This document shows positions 15,357-22,002 of a DNA stretch of 37,108 nt, piece by piece; positions within the stretch are counted from its first letter, which is position 1; every line of letters begins with the position of its first letter. The notes under the pieces were generated by a model that was given only the letters and a program-made list of their open reading frames with translations, was not told the DNA's origin and ran no database searches. Position numbers and translations under genes: made by a program. Source of the DNA: Oscillospiraceae bacterium (GTDB lineage Bacteria > Bacillota > Clostridia > Oscillospirales > Oscillospiraceae); contig SVLC01000016.1 of assembly GCA_015068155.1 (NCBI GenBank), positions 1-37,108 of the forward strand, read 5' to 3'.

Positions 15357-16238
15357 TTATCTTACGTACTCAATGACCACGCGGCGGTTGGGCTCGGTGC
15401 CGGTGGAATGGGTGGTGATGTTCTCCATATCCTGCAGGGCGGCGTGGATCACATGACGCTCATAGGCGTTCATAGGCTCCAGGGTGGTGCGGCGGCGGGC
15501 CTTCAGTACCTGCTGGGCCTTCTTACGGGCGTACTTGCGGAGGCTGTCCTCCCGCTTGGCCCGGTAGTCCTCAGCGTCCACATTGATGCGGATATGGCCT
15601 TCCACATTCCGGCCGACGGAGTAGTTGGCCAGGTGCTGGATGGCATCCAGGGTATCGCCGCGGCGGCCGATCAGGTAACCCAGATTGTCTCCCACCAGCT
15701 CGGCCTTGTAGGTGTTCTCGTCCACCTTGACACAGTGGGGCACGGCGTTGGAACCCATCTGCTCCAGCAGACCCTTCAGGAACACTTCGATCTTCTGCTC
15801 CACGCTGCCGTCAAGGGCGGGGGCGTAGGTCTTGGGAGCAGCGGCCTTGGGGGCTTCGGGCTTCTTTTCGGGCCGGGGCTTGGCCTCCTTTTTGGGCTGC
15901 TCCTTCTTGGGCTGTTCCTTTTTGGGTTCTGCCTTGGGGGCAGCGGCCTTGGGAGGCTCAGACTTCTTTTCCGGGGCAGGGGCGGGGTTGTTGACCTTGG
16001 GCTTGGAACGGGACGCGCTGCCCAGGGCGCTCTTGGGCTTTTCAGGTACCACCACAGGATCCGGCACCTCGTAGGTCACCTGCACCTTGGCGGGCTGCGC
16101 GCCAAAGCCCAGGAAACCGGACTTGGCCTGCTGCAATACCTGCACAGAAACATCATCGCGGCTCAAACCCAGCTGAGCCAAAGCGGCTTCCACCGCAAGA
16201 TCAATGGTCTTGCCGGTGGCAGTCAGAGTCTTTTCCAT
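15357..16238 (-). CDS. jag: Jag/KhpB RNA-binding protein (Jag-N, KH and R3H domains)
   Basis: KhpB (Jag) is an RNA-binding protein that, with KhpA, affects cell elongation and sporulation. Residues 1-55 form the Jag N-terminal domain (MEKTLTATGKTIDLAVEAAL, KSGFLGFGAQPAKV). Residues about 60-145 are a low-complexity linker of Lys, Pro, Ala and Glu with repeated KKEQP units. The KH domain (GxxG loop in LIGRRGDTLDA) spans about 150-225 and the R3H domain (REDSLRKYARKKAQ ... EPMNAYERHVIH) completes the protein. The length of 293 is larger than the Bacillus protein because of the linker. It starts directly after yidC with no gap and is the last gene of the cluster; mnmE, usually next, is absent. 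Confidence 0.95.
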   Translation of the reverse strand: MEKTLTATGKTIDLAVEAALAQLGLSRDDVSVQVLQQAKSGFLGFGAQPAKVQVTYEVPDPVVVPEKPKSALGSASRSKPKVNNPAPAPEKKSEPPKAAAPKAEPKKEQPKKEQPKKEAKPRPEKKPEAPKAAAPKTYAPALDGSVEQKIEVFLKGLLEQMGSNAVPHCVKVDENTYKAELVGDNLGYLIGRRGDTLDAIQHLANYSVGRNVEGHIRINVDAEDYRAKREDSLRKYARKKAQQVLKARRRTTLEPMNAYERHVIHAALQDMENITTHSTGTEPNRRVVIEYVR

Positions 16239-17483
16239 TTATTTATCCTCCGTAGAATTGTAACGGTTGGGATCGTAGGCGCGGCCCTTGCAGTAAGGAC
16301 GCTCGGGAATACCGGAAAGAGTCTGCTTTTCGACGGTTTCCTCTTCTGCGATGCCCCGTTTGACTTCGTATTCTTTCTTGGCTGCGGCGCGGGCGGCCTC
16401 ATCTTCGGCCTTCTGCTTCTGCTGCAGCTTCTTTTTGCTGGTATTTTCGGTGATGCCGTCGGGATTGGCGGCCCGCTTTTCGGCGCGGATACGCTCTTTT
16501 TCCTCTTCAATGGCAAGCTGCTCCAGATAACGCTCCTGACGGGCGGCATCCTCGGCGTCGTAAACCTTGCGGTAGTGCTTGGTCATGAAGTGGTTTTCGA
16601 TCATGCTCACCAAGCCGCCGACGAACCAGTACAGCGACAAAGCGGCAGGTACGGTGAAGCCGATCCACAGGCTCATGATGGGCATCATCCACAGCATCAT
16701 CTTGGTGGTCTGGGCGGACTGGGACTGCTGGGCAGCTTCTTTATCCTCCAGGCCCTTTTCGTTGGTGACCAGGGAGTTGTTGGATCGCTGGCTCAGCCAC
16801 ATCTGCACCATCTGGGAGCTGGCGGACAGCAGGGGGATCAGCAGACCGCCGAGGGCGTTCCAGCTAAACTCGGTCCAGGTCCAGATCTTCCAGTTGGGGA
16901 TCTGGTTCAGGTCGATATTCAGGAAGCTGAAGTTCAGACCCTCCAGGGTGCGCTGGGAAACTTCAATGCCGGCGGCCCGAATGGCCTCGGCAAATTCTTT
17001 CAGGTGGGATGCAGCCACCAGCTGATCGTAGAAATCGTTGCTGCTGAAATACTCGGGATTGGAATTTTTCACCAAATCCACAATGGCTGCGGCAGCGTCG
17101 GCGCTTTCGTGGAGCATGTACTGGATGGGCTGACGGACAACGTGGTACAGCGGCAGCATGATAAACAGCGGCACCAGGCTCCACAGGCAGCCGCCACAAC
17201 CCATGGTGGCGCCTTCTTCATGCTGCAGCTTATTAATGGCCTCCTGCTGTTTCTGCTGGTCGTTGGGATATTTGTCTTTAATTTCCTGGATACGGGGCTG
17301 CAGACGGGACATCTTCATCATGCTCTTTTTGCTCTTGGCGTTGATGGGGATCAGCACCAGGCGAACGATGATGGCAAAGAGAATCAGCGACACACCGTAG
17401 TTGGTGGTGAACTGATACAGCCAGTCCAGGATATAGCCGAAGGGAACACGGATAATATCCGCGATCTGGAATGCGAGGAACAT
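16239..17483 (-). CDS. yidC: Membrane protein insertase YidC (SpoIIIJ family)
   Basis: YidC inserts and folds membrane proteins, alone or with Sec. The 414-residue protein has the core 60KD_IMP domain: the amphipathic start and first helix near residues 1-50, with the conserved groove arginine in ILFAIIVRLVLIPI. A charged cytoplasmic hairpin follows (SKKSMMKMSRLQPRIQEIKDKYP), then helices at about 110-135, 190-225 and 255-300. A long charged tail after 300 may bind ribosomes. It begins at MFLAFQIADIIRVPFG, without the lipoprotein signal peptide found in Bacillus SpoIIIJ. AAGGAGG precedes the ATG. It is transcribed with yidD and rnpA upstream and jag immediately downstream. Confidence 0.95.
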   Translation of the reverse strand: MFLAFQIADIIRVPFGYILDWLYQFTTNYGVSLILFAIIVRLVLIPINAKSKKSMMKMSRLQPRIQEIKDKYPNDQQKQQEAINKLQHEEGATMGCGGCLWSLVPLFIMLPLYHVVRQPIQYMLHESADAAAAIVDLVKNSNPEYFSSNDFYDQLVAASHLKEFAEAIRAAGIEVSQRTLEGLNFSFLNIDLNQIPNWKIWTWTEFSWNALGGLLIPLLSASSQMVQMWLSQRSNNSLVTNEKGLEDKEAAQQSQSAQTTKMMLWMMPIMSLWIGFTVPAALSLYWFVGGLVSMIENHFMTKHYRKVYDAEDAARQERYLEQLAIEEEKERIRAEKRAANPDGITENTSKKKLQQKQKAEDEAARAAAKKEYEVKRGIAEEETVEKQTLSGIPERPYCKGRAYDPNRYNSTEDK

Positions 17484-17510
17484 ACAATGCCTCCTTATTG
17501 GCTTTGGAAA

Positions 17511-17723
17511 TTACGGGACCGGATCATAGTGATCGTGTTTGGAAAACGGATGACAGCGGCACAGCCGTTTGAAGGCCAGCCAGCCGCCTTTCAGGGCCCC
17601 GTATTTGGTGATGGCTTGATACGCATAGGCGGAGCAGGTAGGGGTGTACCTGCATCTGGGCGGAAATGCGGGAGAAATGTGCCTTTGATAGAACCGGATC
17701 AGAACAAGAAAGAGTTTTTTCAT
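17511..17723 (-). CDS. yidD: Membrane protein insertion efficiency factor YidD
   Basis: YidD is a small peripheral membrane protein thought to help YidC-dependent insertion. The 70-residue product is canonical: [28 protein letters not shown] and a basic segment [18 protein letters not shown] with conserved cysteines. It lies 12 bp downstream of rnpA and 27 bp upstream of yidC on the same strand, which is the standard arrangement. Confidence 0.95.
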   Translation of the reverse strand: MKKLFLVLIRFYQRHISPAFPPRCRYTPTCSAYAYQAITKYGALKGGWLAFKRLCRCHPFSKHDHYDPVP

Positions 17724-17735
17724 AAAGCGCCTCCT

Positions 17736-18083
17736 TTAAGCAGAGGGCTGTTCCACCAGAATGCCGGCCTTCTCTGCCAATTGCAGATAAGCGCCGACGA
17801 GTTTTTCAAAATCCCCATGAATGGATTTTGTCCGGGCGACTACCACAATATCCCAGCCGGGCTGGAATTTTTCTTCATTGAGCCGATAAACTTCCCTCAG
17901 ACGGCGCCGCGCCCGATTGCGAACATGGGCCTTACCCAGCTTCTTGCTGACTGTGATGCCCACCCGGTTGCCGCCCGTCCGATTTTTACGGGCATAAAGC
18001 ACCAAATAACTGTTGGCATAGCCGGCGGTGGCATACAAACGCCGAAAAATGTGATTCAATTTCAAAGCACTGGAAAATTTCAT
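17736..18083 (-). CDS. rnpA: Ribonuclease P protein component
   Basis: RnpA is the protein subunit of RNase P and helps the catalytic RNA mature tRNA 5' ends. The 115-residue protein starts MKFSSALKLNHIFRRLYATA and contains the RNR signature in KAHVRNRARRRLREVYR. The open frame extends 99 nt upstream, but the ATG at 18083 has AGGGGG 7 nt before it and gives the usual length, so it is chosen. An intrinsic terminator-like hairpin separates it from rpmH, so rnpA may be transcribed mainly by read-through or from its own promoter. Confidence 0.95.
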   Translation of the reverse strand: MKFSSALKLNHIFRRLYATAGYANSYLVLYARKNRTGGNRVGITVSKKLGKAHVRNRARRRLREVYRLNEEKFQPGWDIVVVARTKSIHGDFEKLVGAYLQLAEKAGILVEQPSA

Positions 18084-18202
18084 AATGATTCCCCCTAAGG
18101 ATGTTTCCAAACAAACACCCAAGGCGCACCTGCAGAAATGGATGGTCGGTTTTGCGGCGAGAGATCCGGCGCAGACCGTCAAGACATTTCAAAAGTGTGC
18201 CC

Positions 18203-18237
18203 AAATAAAAAAGGGAGCGGGGCGATGTTCGCCCCGC
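18203..18237 (-). terminator. Intrinsic terminator or attenuator between rpmH and rnpA
   Basis: On the minus strand a 9-bp GC stem (GCGGGGCGA with TCGCCCCGC, loop ACA) is followed by TCCCTTTTTTATTT. It lies 50 bp past the rpmH stop and about 130 bp before rnpA. It would set a high ratio of L34 mRNA to RNase P protein mRNA. Confidence 0.8.
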
Positions 18238-18287
18238 ACAGTCTCCCGTTTCGCCCAAAGAGGGCGTCCTATCTCGCTATCGACGGA

Positions 18288-18422
18288 TCAGGCGGACAGA
18301 ACCTTGCGGCCCTTAGCACGACGGCGGGCGAGAACCTTGCGGCCGTTGGCGGTAGCCATTCTCTGGCGGAAGCCATGAACCTTGGAGCGGTGACGACGGC
18401 TGGGCTGGTAGGTACGCTTCAT
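18288..18422 (-). CDS. rpmH: 50S ribosomal protein L34
   Basis: The translated product is 44 residues, beginning [20 protein letters not shown] and ending in [18 protein letters not shown], the full canonical L34. An AGGAGG site lies 8 nt upstream. It is the first gene of the rpmH-rnpA-yidD-yidC-jag cluster and has a strong promoter. In most bacteria dnaA and the replication origin are on the other side of rpmH; here the neighbour is a divergent surface-protein gene. Confidence 0.97.
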   Translation of the reverse strand: MKRTYQPSRRHRSKVHGFRQRMATANGRKVLARRRAKGRKVLSA

Positions 18423-18496
18423 ATCCTTACACCTCCTGTCAAAACAACATAATTATGCTCGACAGCCAATTTTGGCCGCAGCAACACATAGTAACT

Positions 18497-18512
18497 GACC
18501 ATACATGGTCAT
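18497..18512. other. Palindrome in the rpmH leader
   Basis: A perfect 16-bp palindrome, TGACCATACATGGTCA, lies just downstream of the predicted rpmH start point. It may be an operator or a leader hairpin; no regulator is assigned. Confidence 0.4.
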
Positions 18513-18520
18513 TCTGTGGT

Positions 18521-18549
18521 ATTATAACCGATAAAATCAACCAGGTCAA
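18521..18549 (-). promoter_or_regulatory. rpmH promoter
   Basis: On the minus strand TTGACC (18549-18544), a 17-bp spacer and a perfect TATAAT (18526-18521), giving a leader of about 90 nt before rpmH. Confidence 0.8.
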
Positions 18550-18713
18550 TCATTATTTTCGCATATTTGCCGGATTTTTATAAAAATTTACCAATTTCCA
18601 AAGGAAAAACAGGAAAAAAACCACCGGCCTATCTTCCAATTTTGGAAAATTTCTGAATATTTCCCGGCATCCTGGCAAACAATACCTGCGTAAACCAATT
18701 CAGGAGGTATGTT

Positions 18714-19904
18714 ATGCGATACAAAAAAACCCTTTCTTTTGCGCTGGCGGCGCTGTTGGCGCTGGGCATTGCCGGCTCGGCCCTGGCGGCGGAGGTGGAC
18801 TGCGACAGCGTTTACTGCTTCAGCCAGGAGGACTTTGCCGGGGATGAAGAACTGAGGGGCATCTGCATCACCGGTCTGCCCGACAGCAGCGCAGGCACCG
18901 TGATGCTGGGCACCCGGGTGATCCGTTCCGGCGATATTCTGACGGCGGAGCAGCTGCAGCAGCTGACCTTTCACCCCCTTCGCACCGAATCCGACGCGGT
19001 GGCTACGGTTACCTATCTGCCTATTTATGAAAACCGGGTCGCTCCGGCGGCTACCATGACCGTATCCATCCGGGGCAAGGAGGACCGCGCCCCCATCGCC
19101 GAGGATCTTGCCCTGGAAACCTATAAAAATCTGGCCATTGACGGCAAACTGAAGGTCTCCGACCCGGAAGGAACTGCCGTGACCTACACCCTGACCCGGG
19201 CGCCTAAGAGGGGCGAAGTGACCATCCGGGCAGACGGCAGCTTCACTTATACCCCTAAAAAGAATAAGGTGGGTACGGATTCCTTCACCTATACCGCCAC
19301 CGATGCCGCCGGAAATGTATCCCGGGAGGCTACGGTGACCATGCAGGTGATGAAAACCGTCAATAAAACCCAATACACCGATACCATCGGCGCCGATTGC
19401 CGCTTCGCTGCGGAGTGGATGAAAAATACCGGGCTGTTCGTAGGGGAATGCATCAACGGCGAAACCTGCTTCCAGCCGGAAAAAACGGTGACAAGGGGAG
19501 AATTTGTGGCCATGCTGGTCCAGGCGTTGGGCCTGCCGGTGGAAGAAACCGCCACCAATACCGGCTTTTCTGACGATGTACCTTCCTGGCTGCGGCCCTA
19601 TCTGGCTGCGGCCCAGCGGGCGGGTCTGATGGAAAATTGGCAGGAAGGCGATGTGTTCGGCGCGGAAAAACCCATTACCGGCGCCCAGGCGGCGGTTCTG
19701 CTGCAAAACGCCTTGCAGATGCCTGCGGCAGCGGTGTCCACGGAGGACGCGTATCCCGAATGGGCAGCCTCTGCCATGGCTACCATGGCGGAAAACGGCA
19801 TCGTTCTGGCGGACAGTGCCATGACCAGAGGACGGATGGCGCTGGCGCTGTACCAGGCGAGCAAACTGGCGGAAACGGCGCCGGGCATGGCGTTGTATTC
19901 CTGA
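18714..19904 (+). CDS. Secreted surface protein with cadherin-like domain and SLH-like C-terminus
   Basis: The 396-residue protein has a Sec signal peptide (about 1-26, ending AGSALA). A beta-rich domain follows at about 30-120. Residues about 125-215 form a bacterial cadherin/Ig-like repeat, recognisable from DPEGTAVTYTLTRAP, GSFTYTPKKNKVGTDSFTYT and ATDAAGNV. The C-terminal 175 residues resemble S-layer homology motifs (FAAEWMKNTGLFVG, VTRGEFVAMLVQALGL, SWLRPYLAAAQRAGLM, ITGAQAAVLLQNAL, MTRGRMALALYQA), which bind secondary cell-wall polymers. It is therefore probably anchored on the outer face of the wall. AGGAGG lies 6 nt before the ATG. It stands alone, divergent from rpmH. The biological role is unknown. 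Confidence 0.85.
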   Translation: MRYKKTLSFALAALLALGIAGSALAAEVDCDSVYCFSQEDFAGDEELRGICITGLPDSSAGTVMLGTRVIRSGDILTAEQLQQLTFHPLRTESDAVATVTYLPIYENRVAPAATMTVSIRGKEDRAPIAEDLALETYKNLAIDGKLKVSDPEGTAVTYTLTRAPKRGEVTIRADGSFTYTPKKNKVGTDSFTYTATDAAGNVSREATVTMQVMKTVNKTQYTDTIGADCRFAAEWMKNTGLFVGECINGETCFQPEKTVTRGEFVAMLVQALGLPVEETATNTGFSDDVPSWLRPYLAAAQRAGLMENWQEGDVFGAEKPITGAQAAVLLQNALQMPAAAVSTEDAYPEWAASAMATMAENGIVLADSAMTRGRMALALYQASKLAETAPGMALYS

Positions 19905-19915
19905 AATAAGAAAAA

Positions 19916-19937
19916 GGGCGCCTCGGCGCCCTTTTTC
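19916..19937 (+). terminator. Terminator of the SLH-type surface protein gene
   Basis: GGGCGCC and GGCGCCC form a 7-bp stem with a 2-nt loop, followed by TTTTTCC, 12 bp after the stop. The preceding A-run also allows termination from the opposite side. Confidence 0.85.
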
Positions 19938-19974
19938 CTTTGCGAAAGAAAAGTATTGTTTACAGGATATTTTT

Positions 19975-20104
19975 CTGTAGGGCAAGGCTATGGCCTTGCC
20001 GCTGCAGCATCAAAACCAGCTCTGTTGGTTATGGAAACTATCCGCAATAACGGGCAGCTCCCAAACTGTAAGGGTAACGGTGAGGTCATAACCTCACCCT
20101 ACAG
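19975..20104. repeat. REP-like composite element with two hairpins and short terminal inverted repeats
   Basis: The block starts with CTGTAGGG and ends with CCCTACAG. The left hairpin is GGCAAGGC/GCCTTGCC and the right one is GGTGAGGT/ACCTCACC, with about 80 bp between. The hairpin in the lepA leader (about 1558) shares the GTAGGGC start. It fills the gap between the surface-protein gene and thiT. It could be a non-autonomous mobile repeat; no coding potential is seen. Confidence 0.55.
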
Positions 20105-20127
20105 TGTAGGATTTTTGTAATCGTGCT

Positions 20128-20715
20128 TTATCTGCCCAGGATATCCTGGCCGGCGAAGAATTTCTTCATGGGCACATACAGCGCCGCGGCCAGAACCACA
20201 GCGATCACGGTGTTGGGCAGCATATACACGCCGTTATACACGATGGAATACACATGGGGATTGGTAAATACGCCCAAACCCTCCAAGCCTTCGATGCCGG
20301 TGGGCTCCAAAATGCGATACAGCGTAATGCCGCTGAAATAATGCACGGCGAACCGGCCCAGGCAGCCAATGGCCACGCAGGGGAAAATGCCCCAGGCTTT
20401 GCCCCGGAAGAAGCCGCCCACCGCCAATGCGGTGTAGGCCACCAGATAGTCCAGCAGGATCGACTGCCAGCCCCAGGCATAGCCGCCGCCCAGCAGCATA
20501 TCCAGCAGACCGTAGGCAAAGCATACCAAAAGACCGCGGCCCAAGCCCCAGCGGTGTACATACAACAGCAGCGGGAACATGGCCAGGGTAATACTGCCGC
20601 CCTGGGGCAGACTGCCGAAGATCATGGCGGACAGATAGTTGAGCACTACGGCGATGGCCAGCAGGATGGCGCCCTCGCAAAGGGCGCGGATGCGAAGATG
20701 GGATTTGTTTTGCAT
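20128..20715 (-). CDS. thiT: Energy-coupling thiamine transporter S component ThiT
   Basis: ThiT is the thiamine-binding membrane subunit of an ECF transporter and shares the EcfA/A'/T module encoded elsewhere. The 195-residue protein has about six hydrophobic helices. It carries family motifs such as ALLAIAVVLNYLSA-like helix 1 (ILLAIAVVLNYLSAMIFGSL), LPQGGSITLAMFPL, GGGYAWGWQSILLDYLVAYTALA and FAVHYFSGI. The GSITLAMFPLLL and LLDYLVAY segments line the thiamine pocket in known ThiT. AAGGAGG lies 7 nt before the ATG. The assignment is firmly supported by a TPP riboswitch directly upstream. The gene is monocistronic. Confidence 0.95.
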   Translation of the reverse strand: MQNKSHLRIRALCEGAILLAIAVVLNYLSAMIFGSLPQGGSITLAMFPLLLYVHRWGLGRGLLVCFAYGLLDMLLGGGYAWGWQSILLDYLVAYTALAVGGFFRGKAWGIFPCVAIGCLGRFAVHYFSGITLYRILEPTGIEGLEGLGVFTNPHVYSIVYNGVYMLPNTVIAVVLAAALYVPMKKFFAGQDILGR

Positions 20716-20729
20716 GAGATTTCCTCCTT

Positions 20730-20773
20730 AAAAAATAATGATCACATTACAACCGTCCAGGTGCAATGTGATC
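20730..20773 (-). terminator. Expression-platform terminator of the TPP riboswitch
   Basis: On the minus strand GATCACATTGCA pairs with TGTAATGTGATC across a 10-nt loop, followed by ATTATTTTTT. It ends just before the thiT ribosome binding site. This indicates transcriptional control: TPP binding should favour the terminator. Confidence 0.85.
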
Positions 20774-20792
20774 CAAGAAGAATCCCATGTGT

Positions 20793-20887
20793 GCATCTTT
20801 CCCTACGACGGTACTAACCGTATCAGGTTCACGGGTCTTACGCTACCAAGCGAGATCTCAGCCGGATGCATCCGGCTCCCCGAAGAC
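20793..20887 (-). promoter_or_regulatory. TPP (thiamine pyrophosphate) riboswitch aptamer
   Basis: The minus strand contains the hallmark conserved stretches of the THI element: CTGAGA after a GCCGGATGCATCCGGC stem, then GACCCGTGAACCTGATACGG, then GTTAGTACCGTCGTAGGGAA. The order and spacing are those of the P1-P5 aptamer. It precedes thiT and a terminator, so thiT is repressed when TPP is plentiful. Confidence 0.97.
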
Positions 20888-20910
20888 TTATTTGTTTTGC
20901 GATCATCTTC

Positions 20911-20938
20911 ATTATAGCCGGGATTCCCGAAAAGTCAA
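20911..20938 (-). promoter_or_regulatory. Promoter of the TPP riboswitch-thiT transcript
   Basis: On the minus strand TTGACT (20938-20933), a 16-bp spacer and a perfect TATAAT (20916-20911), about 20 bp before the aptamer. Confidence 0.75.
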
Positions 20939-21168
20939 GCGTAATCCGAAAAAAGCGGGTTTCTTCGGCGCGGCAAGCCTGGATTTTCAAAATTTGTATG
21001 GTTTGCATGGGGGAAAATACGGGTCCGGAGAGGGGGATGGCTGTGGCTGCAGGGGAAACCAAAAAGACATTTGTGTTTCCCAGAATTTTATGAAAAGTAA
21101 CAAAAAGTTCAAAAATAGGCAAAAAAACGGATAAATACGGAGAAGTTCTAATTTTTTTGTGAAAAATG

Positions 21169-21255
21169 TTGGTTGATTTTACAACAATTTTTGTTGACAA
21201 AACAACGAAAATCGTTTACAATACAACAAAATGGTTGTAATGACAACAATTTAAC
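21169..21255. promoter_or_regulatory. marR promoter with overlapping ACAAC/GTTGT palindromes
   Basis: The promoter is TTGACA (21194-21199), a 17-bp spacer and TACAAT (21217-21222). ACAAC/GTTG half-sites tile the whole region: ACAACAATTTTTGTTG (21181-21196), GTTGACAAAACAAC (21193-21206), ACAACAAAATGGTTGT (21223-21238) and GTTGTAATGACAAC (21234-21247). They cover the -35, the -10 and the start region, as expected for autorepression by the MarR protein just downstream. Confidence 0.7.
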
Positions 21256-21270
21256 AAGGAGGGGAACCGT

Positions 21271-21759
21271 ATGATGCATAATCGGTTTGAACAGTTTTCC
21301 GCGCTGATCATCCGCATCACCAAGAGCATCCGCAAGATCAAAACCATCGAAATGGATATCCATGGCCTGCGCAGCTCCCACGTTTCTTGTCTGTACTATC
21401 TCTACATAGGTGGGCCTATGACCGCCGGCGAACTGTGCGAAAAATGCGAAGAAGATAAATCGGCCATTTCCCGGGCATTAAAGACCCTGGAGCAGGATGG
21501 CTATGTGCAGATGCGCGCCGCCAAAGATAGCAAGTATAAAAACCGGCTTGCGCTTACGGAAAAGGGTATGACCGTAGGTAAGCAGATATCCGATGAAATT
21601 TTGCTGATCCTGGCGGATCTGGCGCTGGTGACCACCCACGAAGAGCGGGTCGTGTTTTTTGAGTGCCTGACCAAAATCTCCAACGGCCTGGATGAGATCA
21701 TCGACCGCCGTGTGGAAGAACTGGCAAAAAGCAAAACGGAATTTCTAGAAGAAGATTAA
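21271..21759 (+). CDS. MarR-family transcriptional regulator
   Basis: The 162-residue protein has the winged helix-turn-helix of MarR regulators at about 45-110: a recognition region in ELCEKCEEDKSAISRALKTLEQDGYV and a wing in DSKYKNRLALTEKG. Flanking helices form the dimer interface. MarR proteins usually repress their own operon and respond to small phenolics, oxidants or metals; the ligand here is unknown. AAGGAGG lies 9 nt before the ATG. Multiple ACAAC/GTTGT palindromes cover its promoter. The next gene on the strand is the Cys-repeat transglutaminase-like protein about 240 bp on, and no other promoter was obvious there, so it may be part of the regulated unit; that is inference. Confidence 0.9.
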   Translation: MMHNRFEQFSALIIRITKSIRKIKTIEMDIHGLRSSHVSCLYYLYIGGPMTAGELCEKCEEDKSAISRALKTLEQDGYVQMRAAKDSKYKNRLALTEKGMTVGKQISDEILLILADLALVTTHEERVVFFECLTKISNGLDEIIDRRVEELAKSKTEFLEED

Positions 21760-21910
21760 CCTGCCGACCAACCGTTCTGATCGTAGACCGCATCGGAACC
21801 TGAAACCTTTTACAAAGGATTTGATCAAACAATAACCGTCAACCAAAGCGCGATGCGTAGCATTGCATCTTCGCCGTTTTCTACGGCGCACAACATAGTG
21901 CCGCCAATGT

Positions 21911-21934
21911 GCCGGCAGGCGATTTGCCTGCCGG
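21911..21934. repeat. Hairpin in the gap between marR and the Cys-repeat protein gene
   Basis: CCGGCAGGC and GCCTGCCGG form a 9-bp stem with a short ATTT-type loop. It is the core of a longer, imperfectly symmetrical GC-rich block (about 21845-21975), REP-like in appearance. The gap shows no convincing coding sequence or promoter. Confidence 0.5.
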
Positions 21935-22002
21935 TGGTGTGCTGTAAAGGTAACGCATTGCGCAGCGAAACGAAAATATTGACAAAGAGGTATCCGATCG
22001 CG

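Noticed and set aside
14754-18098. A 1114-codon open frame on the plus strand.
   Set aside because: It is antisense to glf, jag, yidC, yidD and rnpA, all clearly real. GC-rich codon usage leaves the opposite strand open.
20787-21134. A 115-codon frame on the plus strand.
   Set aside because: It runs antisense through the TPP riboswitch and its promoter and has no ribosome site.
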